A program made the translations under genes and the position numbers. Under the pieces are notes generated by a model, which did no database searches, was not told the DNA's origin, and saw only the letters and a list, made by a program, of their open reading frames with translations. From Pycnococcus provasolii (taxonomy: Eukaryota; Chlorophyta; Pseudoscourfieldiophyceae; Pseudoscourfieldiales; Pycnococcaceae), in the NCBI GenBank assembly GCA_938743325.2, contig OW568888.1:248001-312000 (forward strand): 64,000 bases of DNA, written 5' to 3'. Below, piece after piece: positions 37,155-45,946 of the stretch. Within the stretch, counting starts at the first letter, position 1; each line of letters starts with the position of its first letter.

Positions 37155-38114
37155 TTAGTCACGCGGCATCGACTCCGGCTTGACGCCGCGCGCGAGATTC
37201 TGCTCCCGCGTCTCCCATGCACGCCACAGCACTTCCGACTCCCCCGCCGATGATCGCATGCCGTCGAGTCCCGTTTCCCACTTGATGCTGAGGTCGACAA
37301 CGGCGCCCATGATTCCGCCCGTCCATGGTACGTGCGTGGGCACGGACAGGTTGCGTGGAGTGCCGTCGGGCATAAGCCCAGTCTTGTGCGCGTTTGCGTG
37401 CGTCTTGCGAAACTCGTCGGTGAACTTGCCGCGCTGGCCGTACAGCGGGTTCGTGGGATCTGTCTGATGCTTCAGCCAGCACTCGCCGAACGCGTGTACG
37501 TGGCCTGTGTCCAACGCCCAACAGTACGGTAGCGTGTGGCAGAAAACCCAGCTGTTGCACGGCCGCTCGGAGTTCTTGGGGTCCTCCGCGTGCGCTTTGC
37601 ACGCGTCGCAGCACTCCGCCGCCGACGCCTTGATGTGTGACGCTCCCCACATAACCGCATATCCGCCTGGGTCGCTGTGCGGCTCCTCTCCGCACATTGC
37701 GTGTGTTGTCACCCCGGGACAGTCCGCCATGCACGTCTCCGCCGTCTCCGGGGGCTCGCATCGTCCGTCGCCGCAAAATCCGGACGCACGTTGCGTCGTC
37801 TGTGCAGCATGTTCGTTCGCAACCACCTGCTCATCAACCGGCAACCTCATCGTCGCCGCAACGCTCCGATGTGCAAGGGACCCTTGCACATCATGCTCTC
37901 CCACATGAACATCCCGAACATCATCATCACCACCACCATCACCACCACCACTTGAAGTCGTCATCACGACACTGAAGACGGTCGACAGATATGCCAACAA
38001 TGAGACGACTAAGGAAAGGAAAACAACACCAAAGACGACAAACACGATGGCGTCACGAAGACGACGACGACGACTAAGCGGGGCATGCTGCCCGGGGGAC
38101 GACGGCGTGTCCAT
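37155..38114 (-). CDS. Type II membrane protein with CGDG and PAN/Apple-like Cys modules
   Basis: 319 residues from the ATG at 38114. A short basic cytosolic N-terminus (SRRRRLRD) precedes one transmembrane anchor (AIVFVVFGVVFLSLVVSLLA), an Asp/Gly/His-rich linker, and then a Cys-rich ectodomain. The first module is FCGDGRCEPPETAETCMADC (CGDGxC..E....C..DC pattern). The second is IKASAAECCDACKAHAED... CNSWVFCHTLPYCWALD...GECWLKHQ, which has the Cys spacing of PAN_4/Apple-like domains found in algal extracellular proteins. The tail (VPTHVPWTGGIMGAV...) is conserved-looking but unassigned. Golgi or surface location is inferred from the anchor. Minus-strand TGTAA signals are present at about 37123 and 37137. 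Confidence 0.65.
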   Translation of the reverse strand: MDTPSSPGQHAPLSRRRRLRDAIVFVVFGVVFLSLVVSLLAYLSTVFSVVMTTSSGGGDGGGDDDVRDVHVGEHDVQGSLAHRSVAATMRLPVDEQVVANEHAAQTTQRASGFCGDGRCEPPETAETCMADCPGVTTHAMCGEEPHSDPGGYAVMWGASHIKASAAECCDACKAHAEDPKNSERPCNSWVFCHTLPYCWALDTGHVHAFGECWLKHQTDPTNPLYGQRGKFTDEFRKTHANAHKTGLMPDGTPRNLSVPTHVPWTGGIMGAVVDLSIKWETGLDGMRSSAGESEVLWRAWETREQNLARGVKPESMPRD

Positions 38115-38307
38115 GAGCCGAACTTGTTTTTTAAGGATGCGGTGGGTCGCGGCGGAACTTCGGAATAGGGGTTCGAGAGACCTGCGCGTGGTCAATTCGG
38201 TAAGCCTGGATGCCCATTCTTCTCTCCGTCTTTGGTTCAGGCAACATGTTGTGTCACACAGCAGTTTTATAAAAGTTACATCCGTTCATAAAGTATCAAC
38301 ATATAAG

Positions 38308-39726
38308 TTATAACAGAGTGCTGTAAATAAGCGATCGTATTGGTAATAATACGTGGAATATTTTGTTTCGGAGAGACGCCACCGTCCACCGGTGGTCGTC
38401 GGGAGTGGCGGAGGAATCTGAGTTCACCCTGTCGATCATATTCCTCACGTACGTCATGAAGCTACCTATACCGTTCAATATGTTGAACTTTGCTCGTAAT
38501 TCCTTCTCAATGGATTCGTAGAGGCCCGGCCTAGACTCAAATAACTTGTCGATGCATCTGGCGACGTCTCGACCTAACATCACTGAGCACTCGGATAAGA
38601 TATCGCTCGTGACACCTCCAAAAAAATGATTGAGGTGCGGAAGCCTACCTCGCTCCAACGCCCCCGCGACCGCAAGCCAAATTTGATTAGCATTGTCATA
38701 GCCCGTAGACGAAACACGAAGCTCCGTCAGCTTCGTCAGCGCACCCTCCTCAATCGCATCAACGAGCATTTGCACGCCGTAGGAGTCAAGTATGGTCGAA
38801 CCAATGCCGAGTGAGATCAGCTGAGCGAATGCACCACGTTTCATGGCTTGCATTGCATTGAAAAAGTTCAGGTCATCCGTGCCGGGATCCGATCCGTCGT
38901 CAGGCTGAATGTGACTCTCGTATATGTCACAGGAATCGAGGCCGAGAATTTTGAGTTGTGCGAGATTATGCTCCGCTGCCTCCGCGAGTTCGCGAAAACC
39001 TATCGCACACACTTTGGTGCCAGACAAGTCGAGACCCGTGAGCTGTGCGAACGCGCCTCGTTGTATCGATTGTGCCAGAGCGCGCACACCGTCGACGCCA
39101 AACTCCTCGTTCCTACCAAGGCCTAGCACGGTCACTTGTCCAAAAACACCTCGTTCGCCCGCTTGTCCCAGCAAGCGTACGCCTTCGTCATTCACGTCGA
39201 TGTTGTCTAACTTCAACACGCTTAGCTGTGCGAGCGCACCACCCTCTGCCACTCTTATGAGTTCGCGAATCCCGTCGGTGGTGATGGCGTTTCTCCCGAG
39301 GTTTAGGTGCGTGAGGTGTTTGAGCGCACCGCTCTCGATGGCCTGCAATAGAGCGGATACACCATCATCGGTACAAACGTCGTAAGAAACGTCCACCTCC
39401 GTGACGTTGGCGAACGCGTCCGTGTTAATCAAGGTTCGAGCCAGAGCACATAGCTTTTCATCTTGAAAATCTGTGGACGGCTCAATTTTGAGTGTTTTGG
39501 TCGTTTTGAATACGGCACGTACAGCTGTTGAAGCTTCTCGGCTCACGCACGCGAGCTTCGCGAGTGTTCGAAAAGCTAGAGGTGTGGAAGACAAACCTCC
39601 ATGCGTGATGATAACATCCCAGATCGCGGACGATACACTGACAAAACACGACTCTGATGCTGATGCTGATGACGCACCTAAGGAGGCATGACGCGTTCTT
39701 TTGCTTTGAGAGCGCAGCCAAGGCAT
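38308..39726 (-). CDS. Leucine-rich repeat (RNI-type) protein
   Basis: 472 residues from the first in-frame ATG at 39726. After a Ser-rich start, the segment LAFRTLAKLACVSREASTAV resembles the core of an F-box-like helix pair. Residues ~100-390 form about seven ribonuclease-inhibitor-type LRRs with the consensus GA..QLT.L.L....I...G...L..A...G (HLTHLNLGRNAITTDGIREL; QLSVLKLDNIDVNDEGVRLL; QLTGLDLSGTKVCAIGFREL). The C-terminus is helical and unassigned. A protein-interaction scaffold, perhaps an SCF-type adaptor, is an inference. The spacer up to the DCN1 gene (39727-40307) contains a tandem repeat listed separately. Confidence 0.78.
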   Translation of the reverse strand: MPWLRSQSKRTRHASLGASSASASESCFVSVSSAIWDVIITHGGLSSTPLAFRTLAKLACVSREASTAVRAVFKTTKTLKIEPSTDFQDEKLCALARTLINTDAFANVTEVDVSYDVCTDDGVSALLQAIESGALKHLTHLNLGRNAITTDGIRELIRVAEGGALAQLSVLKLDNIDVNDEGVRLLGQAGERGVFGQVTVLGLGRNEEFGVDGVRALAQSIQRGAFAQLTGLDLSGTKVCAIGFRELAEAAEHNLAQLKILGLDSCDIYESHIQPDDGSDPGTDDLNFFNAMQAMKRGAFAQLISLGIGSTILDSYGVQMLVDAIEEGALTKLTELRVSSTGYDNANQIWLAVAGALERGRLPHLNHFFGGVTSDILSECSVMLGRDVARCIDKLFESRPGLYESIEKELRAKFNILNGIGSFMTYVRNMIDRVNSDSSATPDDHRWTVASLRNKIFHVLLPIRSLIYSTLL

Positions 39727-39989
39727 TATGCCATATGATAGAACGAAACAACCAACGACACCCTTCCAAGGGACGAGTGAACACACTCGTGAGCAGTCTT
39801 GAGACTTCTGAGACGGACGCAACACGTGGAGTGGATCGCCAGAATGTGTAAAATGTGAAAATGTGAAAGCGCGTGCCACCGGTGCCACCTCCTTCCCGTT
39901 CAGGTAAAGGTAACTTAGGAGACCTGGTTCGTAGTACCGGGTAGGAATAGGGGGTGGAGGCACATCGCCTACTTGCAACTTACCTTAGT

Positions 39990-40110
39990 TGCAAGGGGGT
40001 TCGAGTTCGGGGTTTGGGGTTCGAGTTCGGGGTTCGAGTTCGGGGTTCGAGTTCGGGGTTCGAGTTCGAGTTCGGGGTTCGAGTTCGGGGTTGGGAGTTA
40101 GGGTTTCAGG
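39990..40110. repeat. GGTTCGAGTTCGGG tandem repeat
   Basis: Eight or so imperfect copies of GGTTCGAGTTCGGG (with truncated GAGTTC units) lie in the divergent spacer ahead of the DCN1-like gene and grade into GGGTTAGGGTTTCAGGG, so they may be a diverged telomere-like tract. Confidence 0.8.
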
Positions 40111-40307
40111 GTGTTTTGAGGGAGGTTTTTTAGTTTTTTTCCCACTTTTTTTCCCCCTCCCTCAGGTTCTTCTTGGGTCTCTGCTCATTACACATTGTCG
40201 TTCGTTCGAATCTTCATTCATTCTTGTCGCTGTCGTCGTTGTCATCTCGACTAAATAATACAGTAGGCCTTTATTATCATACAGTAGTTAACTCTGCTGT
40301 GCTTCTT

Positions 40308-40985
40308 ATGCTTGGTCGTGGACGTTCGTCGGGTTCGCGTGGCGGTGTGGGAGGGTCAGCATCCGGGCGATCAGGGTCGCCGTCTGCGAAAGATATACAG
40401 GCACTTGGTGACTTGTTTGCGAAATATGCATCCGCAGATGACGACAACGAAATCGGACCGGAAGGCGTAGAGAGCCTGTGCGGTGATTTAGGAACAGATC
40501 CTTCAGACGTCTCAGTACTCCACCTAGCTTGGAAAATGCAGGCGGCGCGCATGGGGTTCTTCACGCGCGACGAGTTCATCCGTGGGTGCGTGGCGCTGGG
40601 TGTACCTTCGGCGAAAGCGGGAATCACCGCGGCGGGGATAAAGGAGAGGCTGCCTTCAGCCGCTACCGAGGTGGAGTCGAAACGCGACGCACTCGTGGAC
40701 TTTCACACGTACGCCTTCAAGTTCTGCTTGACGGAGCCTTTGCAGAAGACGCTTGACTTGGATACGGCTTGTGCGATGTTGCAGCTGGTGTTACCTGGTG
40801 CACCGCACACGGAGAAGTTCTGCGAGTTTCTCAAGGAGCAGACGGAGTACAAGCGCGTGACGCTGGACCAGTGGACAAGTTTCCTGCGCTTCAATGAGGA
40901 GGTGGCTGAGGACTGCAGCGGTTACGACGAAACGCAGGCGTGGCCCTTATTGATTGACCTGTACGTGGAAAAAATGACAAATTGA
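40308..40985 (+). CDS. DCN1-like cullin neddylation co-E3
   Basis: 225 residues in one exon. DCN1 proteins bind Ubc12 and cullins and promote transfer of NEDD8, activating SCF-type ubiquitin ligases. The potentiating-neddylation (PONY) domain covers most of the protein: DLFAKYASADDDNEIGPEGVESLCGDLGTDPSDVSVLHLAWKMQA (broken here only by normal substitutions), MGFFTRDEFIRG, the middle helices, and the C-terminal DQWTSFLRFNEEV ... YDETQAWPLLIDLYVEKM that forms the DAD cullin-binding patch. No N-terminal UBA domain is present; the first ~30 residues are Gly/Ser/Arg-rich. The frame is open upstream to 40173, but 40308 is the reasonable start. TGTAA at 41092-41096. Confidence 0.93.
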   Translation: MLGRGRSSGSRGGVGGSASGRSGSPSAKDIQALGDLFAKYASADDDNEIGPEGVESLCGDLGTDPSDVSVLHLAWKMQAARMGFFTRDEFIRGCVALGVPSAKAGITAAGIKERLPSAATEVESKRDALVDFHTYAFKFCLTEPLQKTLDLDTACAMLQLVLPGAPHTEKFCEFLKEQTEYKRVTLDQWTSFLRFNEEVAEDCSGYDETQAWPLLIDLYVEKMTN

Positions 40986-41345
40986 CACATGTATGTCATA
41001 TAACAACAAGAAAGAAAAACAATGTCGCCATACTTCCTAACGTATTATTCGTACAGTACAGTACATACCACATACCTCCTCCCTCTTGGATTGTAACTAC
41101 CGAAATGGACCCCGAATGAAACCCCAAAGAAACCCCGAAAGAAACCCCTAAAGGTAAGGGAAAGAACCCCCTATCATAGTCTATCATAAAGAAACCCCTA
41201 ATTAACTGACCGAACCCCTACTTGAACCGCTTACTGTAATTTGTTTTGTTGGTGGGTAGGGGATATGACAGAAGCATGACGACACACTAAGATAGAGGGT
41301 TCTCCCCCCCCCCTCTCTCCTCATTCCTCATTCTCATTTTCAACC
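40986..41345. other. Spacer with AAACCCC-type short repeats
   Basis: No gene. Around 41105-41220 the pentamer-to-octamer GAAACCCC(T/G)A recurs six or seven times, followed by a C run (41307-41315) just upstream of the ankyrin gene start. Confidence 0.55.
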
Positions 41346-43016
41346 ATGGAGTCGATGAGCGACTTGTTCGCGCAGATGGCCTCAGGAGGCCCGTTACCGC
41401 CGTCCATGACTCGCCCACGCGTCTCCATGGGCCCGTCCTCTATATTGACAGCCGCGCGCGATGACAACGTCGCTTTAATACGATCCTTGTGTGCGCCACC
41501 TTCCTCCACTGCAGTTGACTCGTGCAACCAGATTGGGCAGTCGGCGATCCATATTGCGTGCATACACGGTCGGCTCGCCAGTGTGGAACTGCTCCTGGAA
41601 CTGGGATCAGACCCGTCACTACCTAACGACCGAGGATCCACGCCGCTACACTTTGCAGCGACTGCCAAGCGTAACGTAAAGGAAGTTGTCGCACTTCTAC
41701 TATCCAAAGGGGCCGACCCGGATACCATGGACATGTCAGGGAGACTGCCGTTCGAAATGTGTTCTGATAACGAAGTGCGTGAAATGCTAGGTGGGCCTTC
41801 GCAGGCACTCCTAGACGCAGCGGCGAACGGTAACGTCGACGCATTAACGAGCATACTAGCCGCAGGACCAAACACAGACGGCGCGGACTCTGACGGGCAA
41901 TGCGCGCTGCACCTCGCAGCCATGAACGGACACCTGCCTTGCGTGCAAGCGCTCGTCAACGCGGCCGCGACCGTCGATATATTCAACATGCGAGGGGAAA
42001 CGCCGCTCTTCCTCGCAGCCGCGGAAGGAGACGCAGATGTCGTCAAGTTTCTACTCGACCACGGCGCGGACCCGTCTGTGCAACGTGTCAACGAGCAGGC
42101 TGAGAAGTACAGCGAGGCGATGGGGTGGATTTCATCCGGTGGAGGAGCGCCACCTGGCGCTTCTGACAGCGCGATGACAGATGCTCCCATGGACGCCGCC
42201 CCACTTCACGTGTGCGCCGCCGAAGGCGACGAAGACATGGTCGAGCTGCTGCTCGAGCGAGGCGCCTTCGTGGATGCGCGCGACGCGGAACAAAAGACGC
42301 CGCTTCACATCGCACTCGACGAGAACGAGTTGGGTGTGGCAAAACTTCTCCTCGATGCAGGTGCGGATCCATGCACGGGCAATCGCGGAACCACCACGGT
42401 GCTGCACTGGTGCGCGTCGAGGGGTAAGGTGAAAGCGATGCGCATGCTCCTCGAAGCGGGCGCATCCAAGATATCCGGCCCAGAAATTGGGGAGGCGCTG
42501 ATTGAAGATGGCGGCGCAGATCCGATGGAAACGCCTGATGAGCCAGCGCACATCGTTGCAGCTCGACTGAGTGCGCGTTTTCGCAATCGGCGTTGGCTTG
42601 GCTCCAGCAGCTGGACGCCTCTGCTGCTTGCGTGCCGGCAGGGCAAGCCCGAGGCTGTGCAGCTTCTCGTGCAGTACGCCATGGCAAACCCGTTCGACCG
42701 AACGCCAGCCGGCGCAGCTCGTGTGACGAGTGCCGTCGCAAATGCCCCGGCGGCGAACGCATCAAGCGGGCACGGCAGTGGGCGGACGGCGCTTCACATC
42801 ATTGCGGGAAATGGGACCGTGAACTGTTTGGATCCTCTGCTGGATTCCGTTCGCAAGCTTGCCATCGCACATCCAGATCATGCTAGCGTGCTGATCGATG
42901 CGTTGCTTGCGAAAGATTGTGACGGACGAACCCCGATGGACGTGGCTGTTGACAGCGGTCACGCGGAGCTTTCGAAAATTATCGCAGACAAGGCTGCCGA
43001 GGCGTGCAGGGTATGA
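41346..43016 (+). CDS. Ankyrin-repeat protein
   Basis: 556 residues in one exon, started at an ATG in good context (ACCATGG). About nine ankyrin repeats span nearly the whole protein: GQSAIHIACIHGRLASVELLL, GSTPLHFAATAKRNVKEVVALL, GQCALHLAAMNGHLPCVQALV, GETPLFLAAAEGDADVVKFLL, APLHVCAAEGDEDMVELLLERG, KTPLHIALDENELGVAKLLL, TTVLHWCASRGKVKAMRMLL, WTPLLLACRQGKPEAVQLLV, RTALHIIAGNGTVNCLDPLL and a final GRTPMDVAVDSGHAELSKII. There is no catalytic domain or membrane segment, so a binding/scaffold role is all that can be said. The N-terminus (SMSDLFAQMASGGP) is short. TGTAA at 43073-43077; convergent with the 19-aa-repeat gene. Confidence 0.9.
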   Translation: MESMSDLFAQMASGGPLPPSMTRPRVSMGPSSILTAARDDNVALIRSLCAPPSSTAVDSCNQIGQSAIHIACIHGRLASVELLLELGSDPSLPNDRGSTPLHFAATAKRNVKEVVALLLSKGADPDTMDMSGRLPFEMCSDNEVREMLGGPSQALLDAAANGNVDALTSILAAGPNTDGADSDGQCALHLAAMNGHLPCVQALVNAAATVDIFNMRGETPLFLAAAEGDADVVKFLLDHGADPSVQRVNEQAEKYSEAMGWISSGGGAPPGASDSAMTDAPMDAAPLHVCAAEGDEDMVELLLERGAFVDARDAEQKTPLHIALDENELGVAKLLLDAGADPCTGNRGTTTVLHWCASRGKVKAMRMLLEAGASKISGPEIGEALIEDGGADPMETPDEPAHIVAARLSARFRNRRWLGSSSWTPLLLACRQGKPEAVQLLVQYAMANPFDRTPAGAARVTSAVANAPAANASSGHGSGRTALHIIAGNGTVNCLDPLLDSVRKLAIAHPDHASVLIDALLAKDCDGRTPMDVAVDSGHAELSKIIADKAAEACRV

Positions 43017-43095
43017 GGGTCAAGGGTAGTCAATTGGGGTTGGGAAACAAAAAAAGGTGTAGTGTACACACATGTAACAGCAAGACAATAGAGCT

Positions 43096-44502
43096 CTAAA
43101 GCTTTTCAAGGCTCCGGAGCCTTCGGTCAAATTCGTCGCGAGAAAGCTCATTATTTTCCAAAGCGCGGCGCAGTCGTACACGTTCACGTATTAGCGACAT
43201 CTCGTCCATTTCACCGGGAGGTTCCTGATCATTATCATTATCATGATCTTGCAGCAACGATATGATATCAGGAGACTCGTTGGCATCGTCCTCTCGCTCC
43301 CACAATACATATTCTGTCGCCGGCGCAGGAGACTCGTTGGCATCGTCCTCTCGCTCCCACAATATGTTATCCGTCGTCGGCGCAGGAGACTCGTCAGCGT
43401 CGTCCTCTCGCTGCCACAATATGTTATCCGTCGTCGGCGCAGGTGACTCGTCGGCATCGTCCTCTCGCTCCCACAATATGTTATCCGTCGCCGGCGCAGG
43501 TGACTCGTCGGCGCCGTCCTCTCGCTGCCACAATATGTTATCCGTCGTCGGCGCAGGAGACTCGTCGGCGTCGTCCTCTCGCTGCCACAATATGTTATCC
43601 GTCGTCGGCGCAGGAGACTCGTCGGCATCGTCCTCTCGCTGCCACAATATGTTATCCGTCGGCACGGAAGCATCTTTTTCATTTGAAGTATCCTCGTTGA
43701 CACGCTCCGCCTTCCAGTCGTCGTTGCGTGGAAAGACGGCTTGTGCGATAAGTGGAGCGCCAACAACTGCTGCCAATCCACCCGCGAGACGTGCCACGCG
43801 CCAAGGATCCGCGCTCTCCCCGCTGAAGATGGAAGGGCCGTCCTCAGTGGTTTGATTCTCTTGCAAGTCAGACTTCACGGCGCTTTCTGGAGGACTCTCG
43901 TCGTCGTCGTTTGCATTCACCAGCACGTCAGGCGCATCCTCAACACTCTGTGCGAGCACCGTCTCCTTCACACTTTCTGGAGGCCTCTTGTCGTCGTCGT
44001 CGTTTGCATTCACCAGCACGTCAGGCGCATCCTCCATAATCTGCTTGAGTTCGACCTGCTGAGAGCTCTGCTGATCGGGTAAGGGCATCGCAGCTTCCCC
44101 AGCATTCTTGTCCCCAACGACACTGTCCAGCTGTTCCGTAGATATTCGTCGCTGGATTGCAACACCTCCCCATGAATCACTTTGAATTTCCCCTAAAGGT
44201 AGGTTTAACTCACTGACCATCCTAACCTCCCCAGGGCTATGGATAGGTGGTTGAACATGAATGCTGTCAAGGAGGAATTCCGAAGGTTGCGTTGAAAAAG
44301 CGAGGACTGAACCTAGCGATTCAAGGGAGAGAGAGCATATACGAGGAGTACGAGGAGTACGAGGAGCACGACGACCATAATGACCACCACACGCACGCCG
44401 ATGCACACGCCCGTGCAACCACATCTTCTTTGCTGGCCATGCCGACGCCGCCGAGGTCGCCGAGGTCGCCATGGCCGAGGTCGCCATGGCCGACGCCGCC
44501 AT
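43096..44502 (-). CDS. Acidic 19-residue-repeat protein, possibly plastid-targeted
   Basis: 468 residues from the ATG at 44502 (MAASAMATSAMATSATS...); another in-frame ATG at 44634 would add a Phe/Ile-rich stretch. The Ala/Ser/Arg-rich start could be a transit peptide. Two copies of EDAPDVLVNANDDD and a short hydrophobic segment (LAGGLAAVVGAPLIAQAVF) precede seven tandem copies of a 19-residue unit (TDNILWQREDDADESPAP plus T or A). The C-terminus, LIRERVRLRRALENNELSRDEFDRRLRSLEKL, is a helical hairpin resembling a SHOCT-type short oligomerisation motif. No enzyme domain is seen and no family is recognised. The repeat DNA is nearly identical between units, so copy number probably varies between strains. 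Confidence 0.65.
   Translation of the reverse strand: MAASAMATSAMATSATSAASAWPAKKMWLHGRVHRRACGGHYGRRAPRTPRTPRICSLSLESLGSVLAFSTQPSEFLLDSIHVQPPIHSPGEVRMVSELNLPLGEIQSDSWGGVAIQRRISTEQLDSVVGDKNAGEAAMPLPDQQSSQQVELKQIMEDAPDVLVNANDDDDKRPPESVKETVLAQSVEDAPDVLVNANDDDESPPESAVKSDLQENQTTEDGPSIFSGESADPWRVARLAGGLAAVVGAPLIAQAVFPRNDDWKAERVNEDTSNEKDASVPTDNILWQREDDADESPAPTTDNILWQREDDADESPAPTTDNILWQREDGADESPAPATDNILWEREDDADESPAPTTDNILWQREDDADESPAPTTDNILWEREDDANESPAPATEYVLWEREDDANESPDIISLLQDHDNDNDQEPPGEMDEMSLIRERVRLRRALENNELSRDEFDRRLRSLEKL
43269..43665. repeat. Coding minisatellite, 57-bp unit x 7
   Basis: Seven 57-bp units inside the gene above, differing at a few positions only (CGCTGCC/CGCTCCC, CATCGTC/CGTCGTC, GACTCGTC/GACTCGTT). 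The length is a multiple of three, preserving the frame in both directions. Confidence 0.9.
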
Positions 44503-44664
44503 AGGGCCCAAAAAGAAAAAAATGGGAAAAATCAAAAAAATGGGAAACAAACCCCGAGTTGTTGAATTCCGAAGTTCAGATTGATTATTCGGGTTTTGGA
44601 TTCGGGTTTGGGTTTTAAAAATGGGTTCGCCCATCCATTTACCCTTAAAGGCTTAAAAACGAGG

Positions 44665-45690
44665 GGCCGCCTTGCCTCTTCGCTCAAAGACGTGGTCAAG
44701 CTCTTGCCAGCCAGTTCGCTCCTTCGACCTCACTCAAATACTCAATGATGGGCCGCCTTGCCTCATCGCTCAAAGACGTGGTCAAGCTCTTGCCAGCCAG
44801 TTCGCTCCTTCGACCTCACTCAAATACTCAATGATGGGCCGCCTTGCCTCTTCGGTCAAAGACGTGGTCAAGCTCTTGCCAGCCAGTTCGCTCCTTCGAC
44901 CTCACTCAATGATGGGCCGCCTTGCCTCATCGCTCAAAGACGCGGTCAAGCTCTTGCCAGCCAGTTCGCTCCTTCGACCTCACTCAATGATGGGCCGCCT
45001 TGCCTCATCGCTCAAAGACGTGGTCAAGCTCTTGCCAGCCAGTTCGCTCCTTCGACCTCACTCAAATACTCAATGATGGGCCGCCTTGCATCTTCGCTCA
45101 AAGACGTGGTCAAGCTCTTGCCAGCCAGTTCGCTCCTTCGACCTCACTCAATGATGGGCCGCCTTGCATCTTCGCTCAAAGACGCGGTCAAGCTCTTGCC
45201 AGCCAGTTCGCTCCTTCGACCTCACTCAATGATGGGCCGCCTTGCCTCATCGCTCAAAGACGCGGTCAAGCTCTTGCCAGCCAGTTCGCTCCTTCGACCT
45301 CACTCAATGATGGGCCGCCTTGCCTCATCGCTCAAAGACGTGGTCAAGCTCTTGCCAGCCAGTTCGCTCCTTCGACCTCACTCAATGATGGGCCGCCTTG
45401 CCTCTTCGCTCAAAGACGTGGTCAAGCTCTTGCCAGCCAGTTCGCTCCTTCGACCTCACTCAATGATGGGCCGCCTTGCCTCATCGCTCAAAGACGCGGT
45501 CAAGCTCTTGCCAGCCAGTTCGCTCCTTCGACCTCACTCAATGATGGGCCGCCTTGCCTCATCGCTCAAAGACGCGGTCAAGCTCTTGCCAGCCAGTTCG
45601 CTCCTTCGACCTCACTCAATGATGGGCCGCCTTGCCTCATCGCTCAAAGACGTGGTCAAGCTCTTGCCAGCCAGTTCGCTCCTTCGACAG
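44665..45690. repeat. 1-kb minisatellite, 78-bp unit (13 copies)
   Basis: Thirteen head-to-tail copies of a 78-bp unit that begins GGCCGCCTTGCCTC(A/T)TCG and ends TTCGACCTCACTCAATGATG. Three junctions carry an extra 8 bp (AATACTCA), giving 86-bp units. Because 78 is a multiple of three and the sequence lacks stops, frames stay open, and the 8-bp insertions switch the frame. Variation is limited to a few sites (GTGGTC/GCGGTC, CTCTTCG/CTCATCG/ATCTTCG). The array ends in AGAAATTCGACAGAATTCG, ~250 bp upstream of the formamidase start. I do not call a protein here. The flanks 44503-44664 and 45691-45946 are promoter/leader sequence with a GTGTGTG and GTGCCGT repeat. Confidence 0.93.
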
Positions 45691-45946
45691 AAATTCGACA
45701 GAATTCGACCTGAATTGCCAATCACCTGGCGCTTGCTCGCGGTTGAGAAGACGCGAGAAAAACGAAGAAGAAGAAAAAGAAAACGCGTAAACTTACCGGG
45801 TCTGTACAGGCTGACAGGGAGTAACGTGTGTGTGTGTGTGCAGCCGTGTGCCGTGTGCCGTGTGCCGTATGCACTGTATTGTCCGTGTTTCGTGCGTTCG
45901 GGCCACACGTCATTCCGCCATCTTGGGAGGTGGGACGGAAGTAGGT

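Noticed and set aside
43243-43855. Plus-strand frames over the 57-bp repeat
   Set aside because: Antisense shadows of the 19-residue-repeat gene, whose minus-strand frame also has coherent non-repeat flanks.
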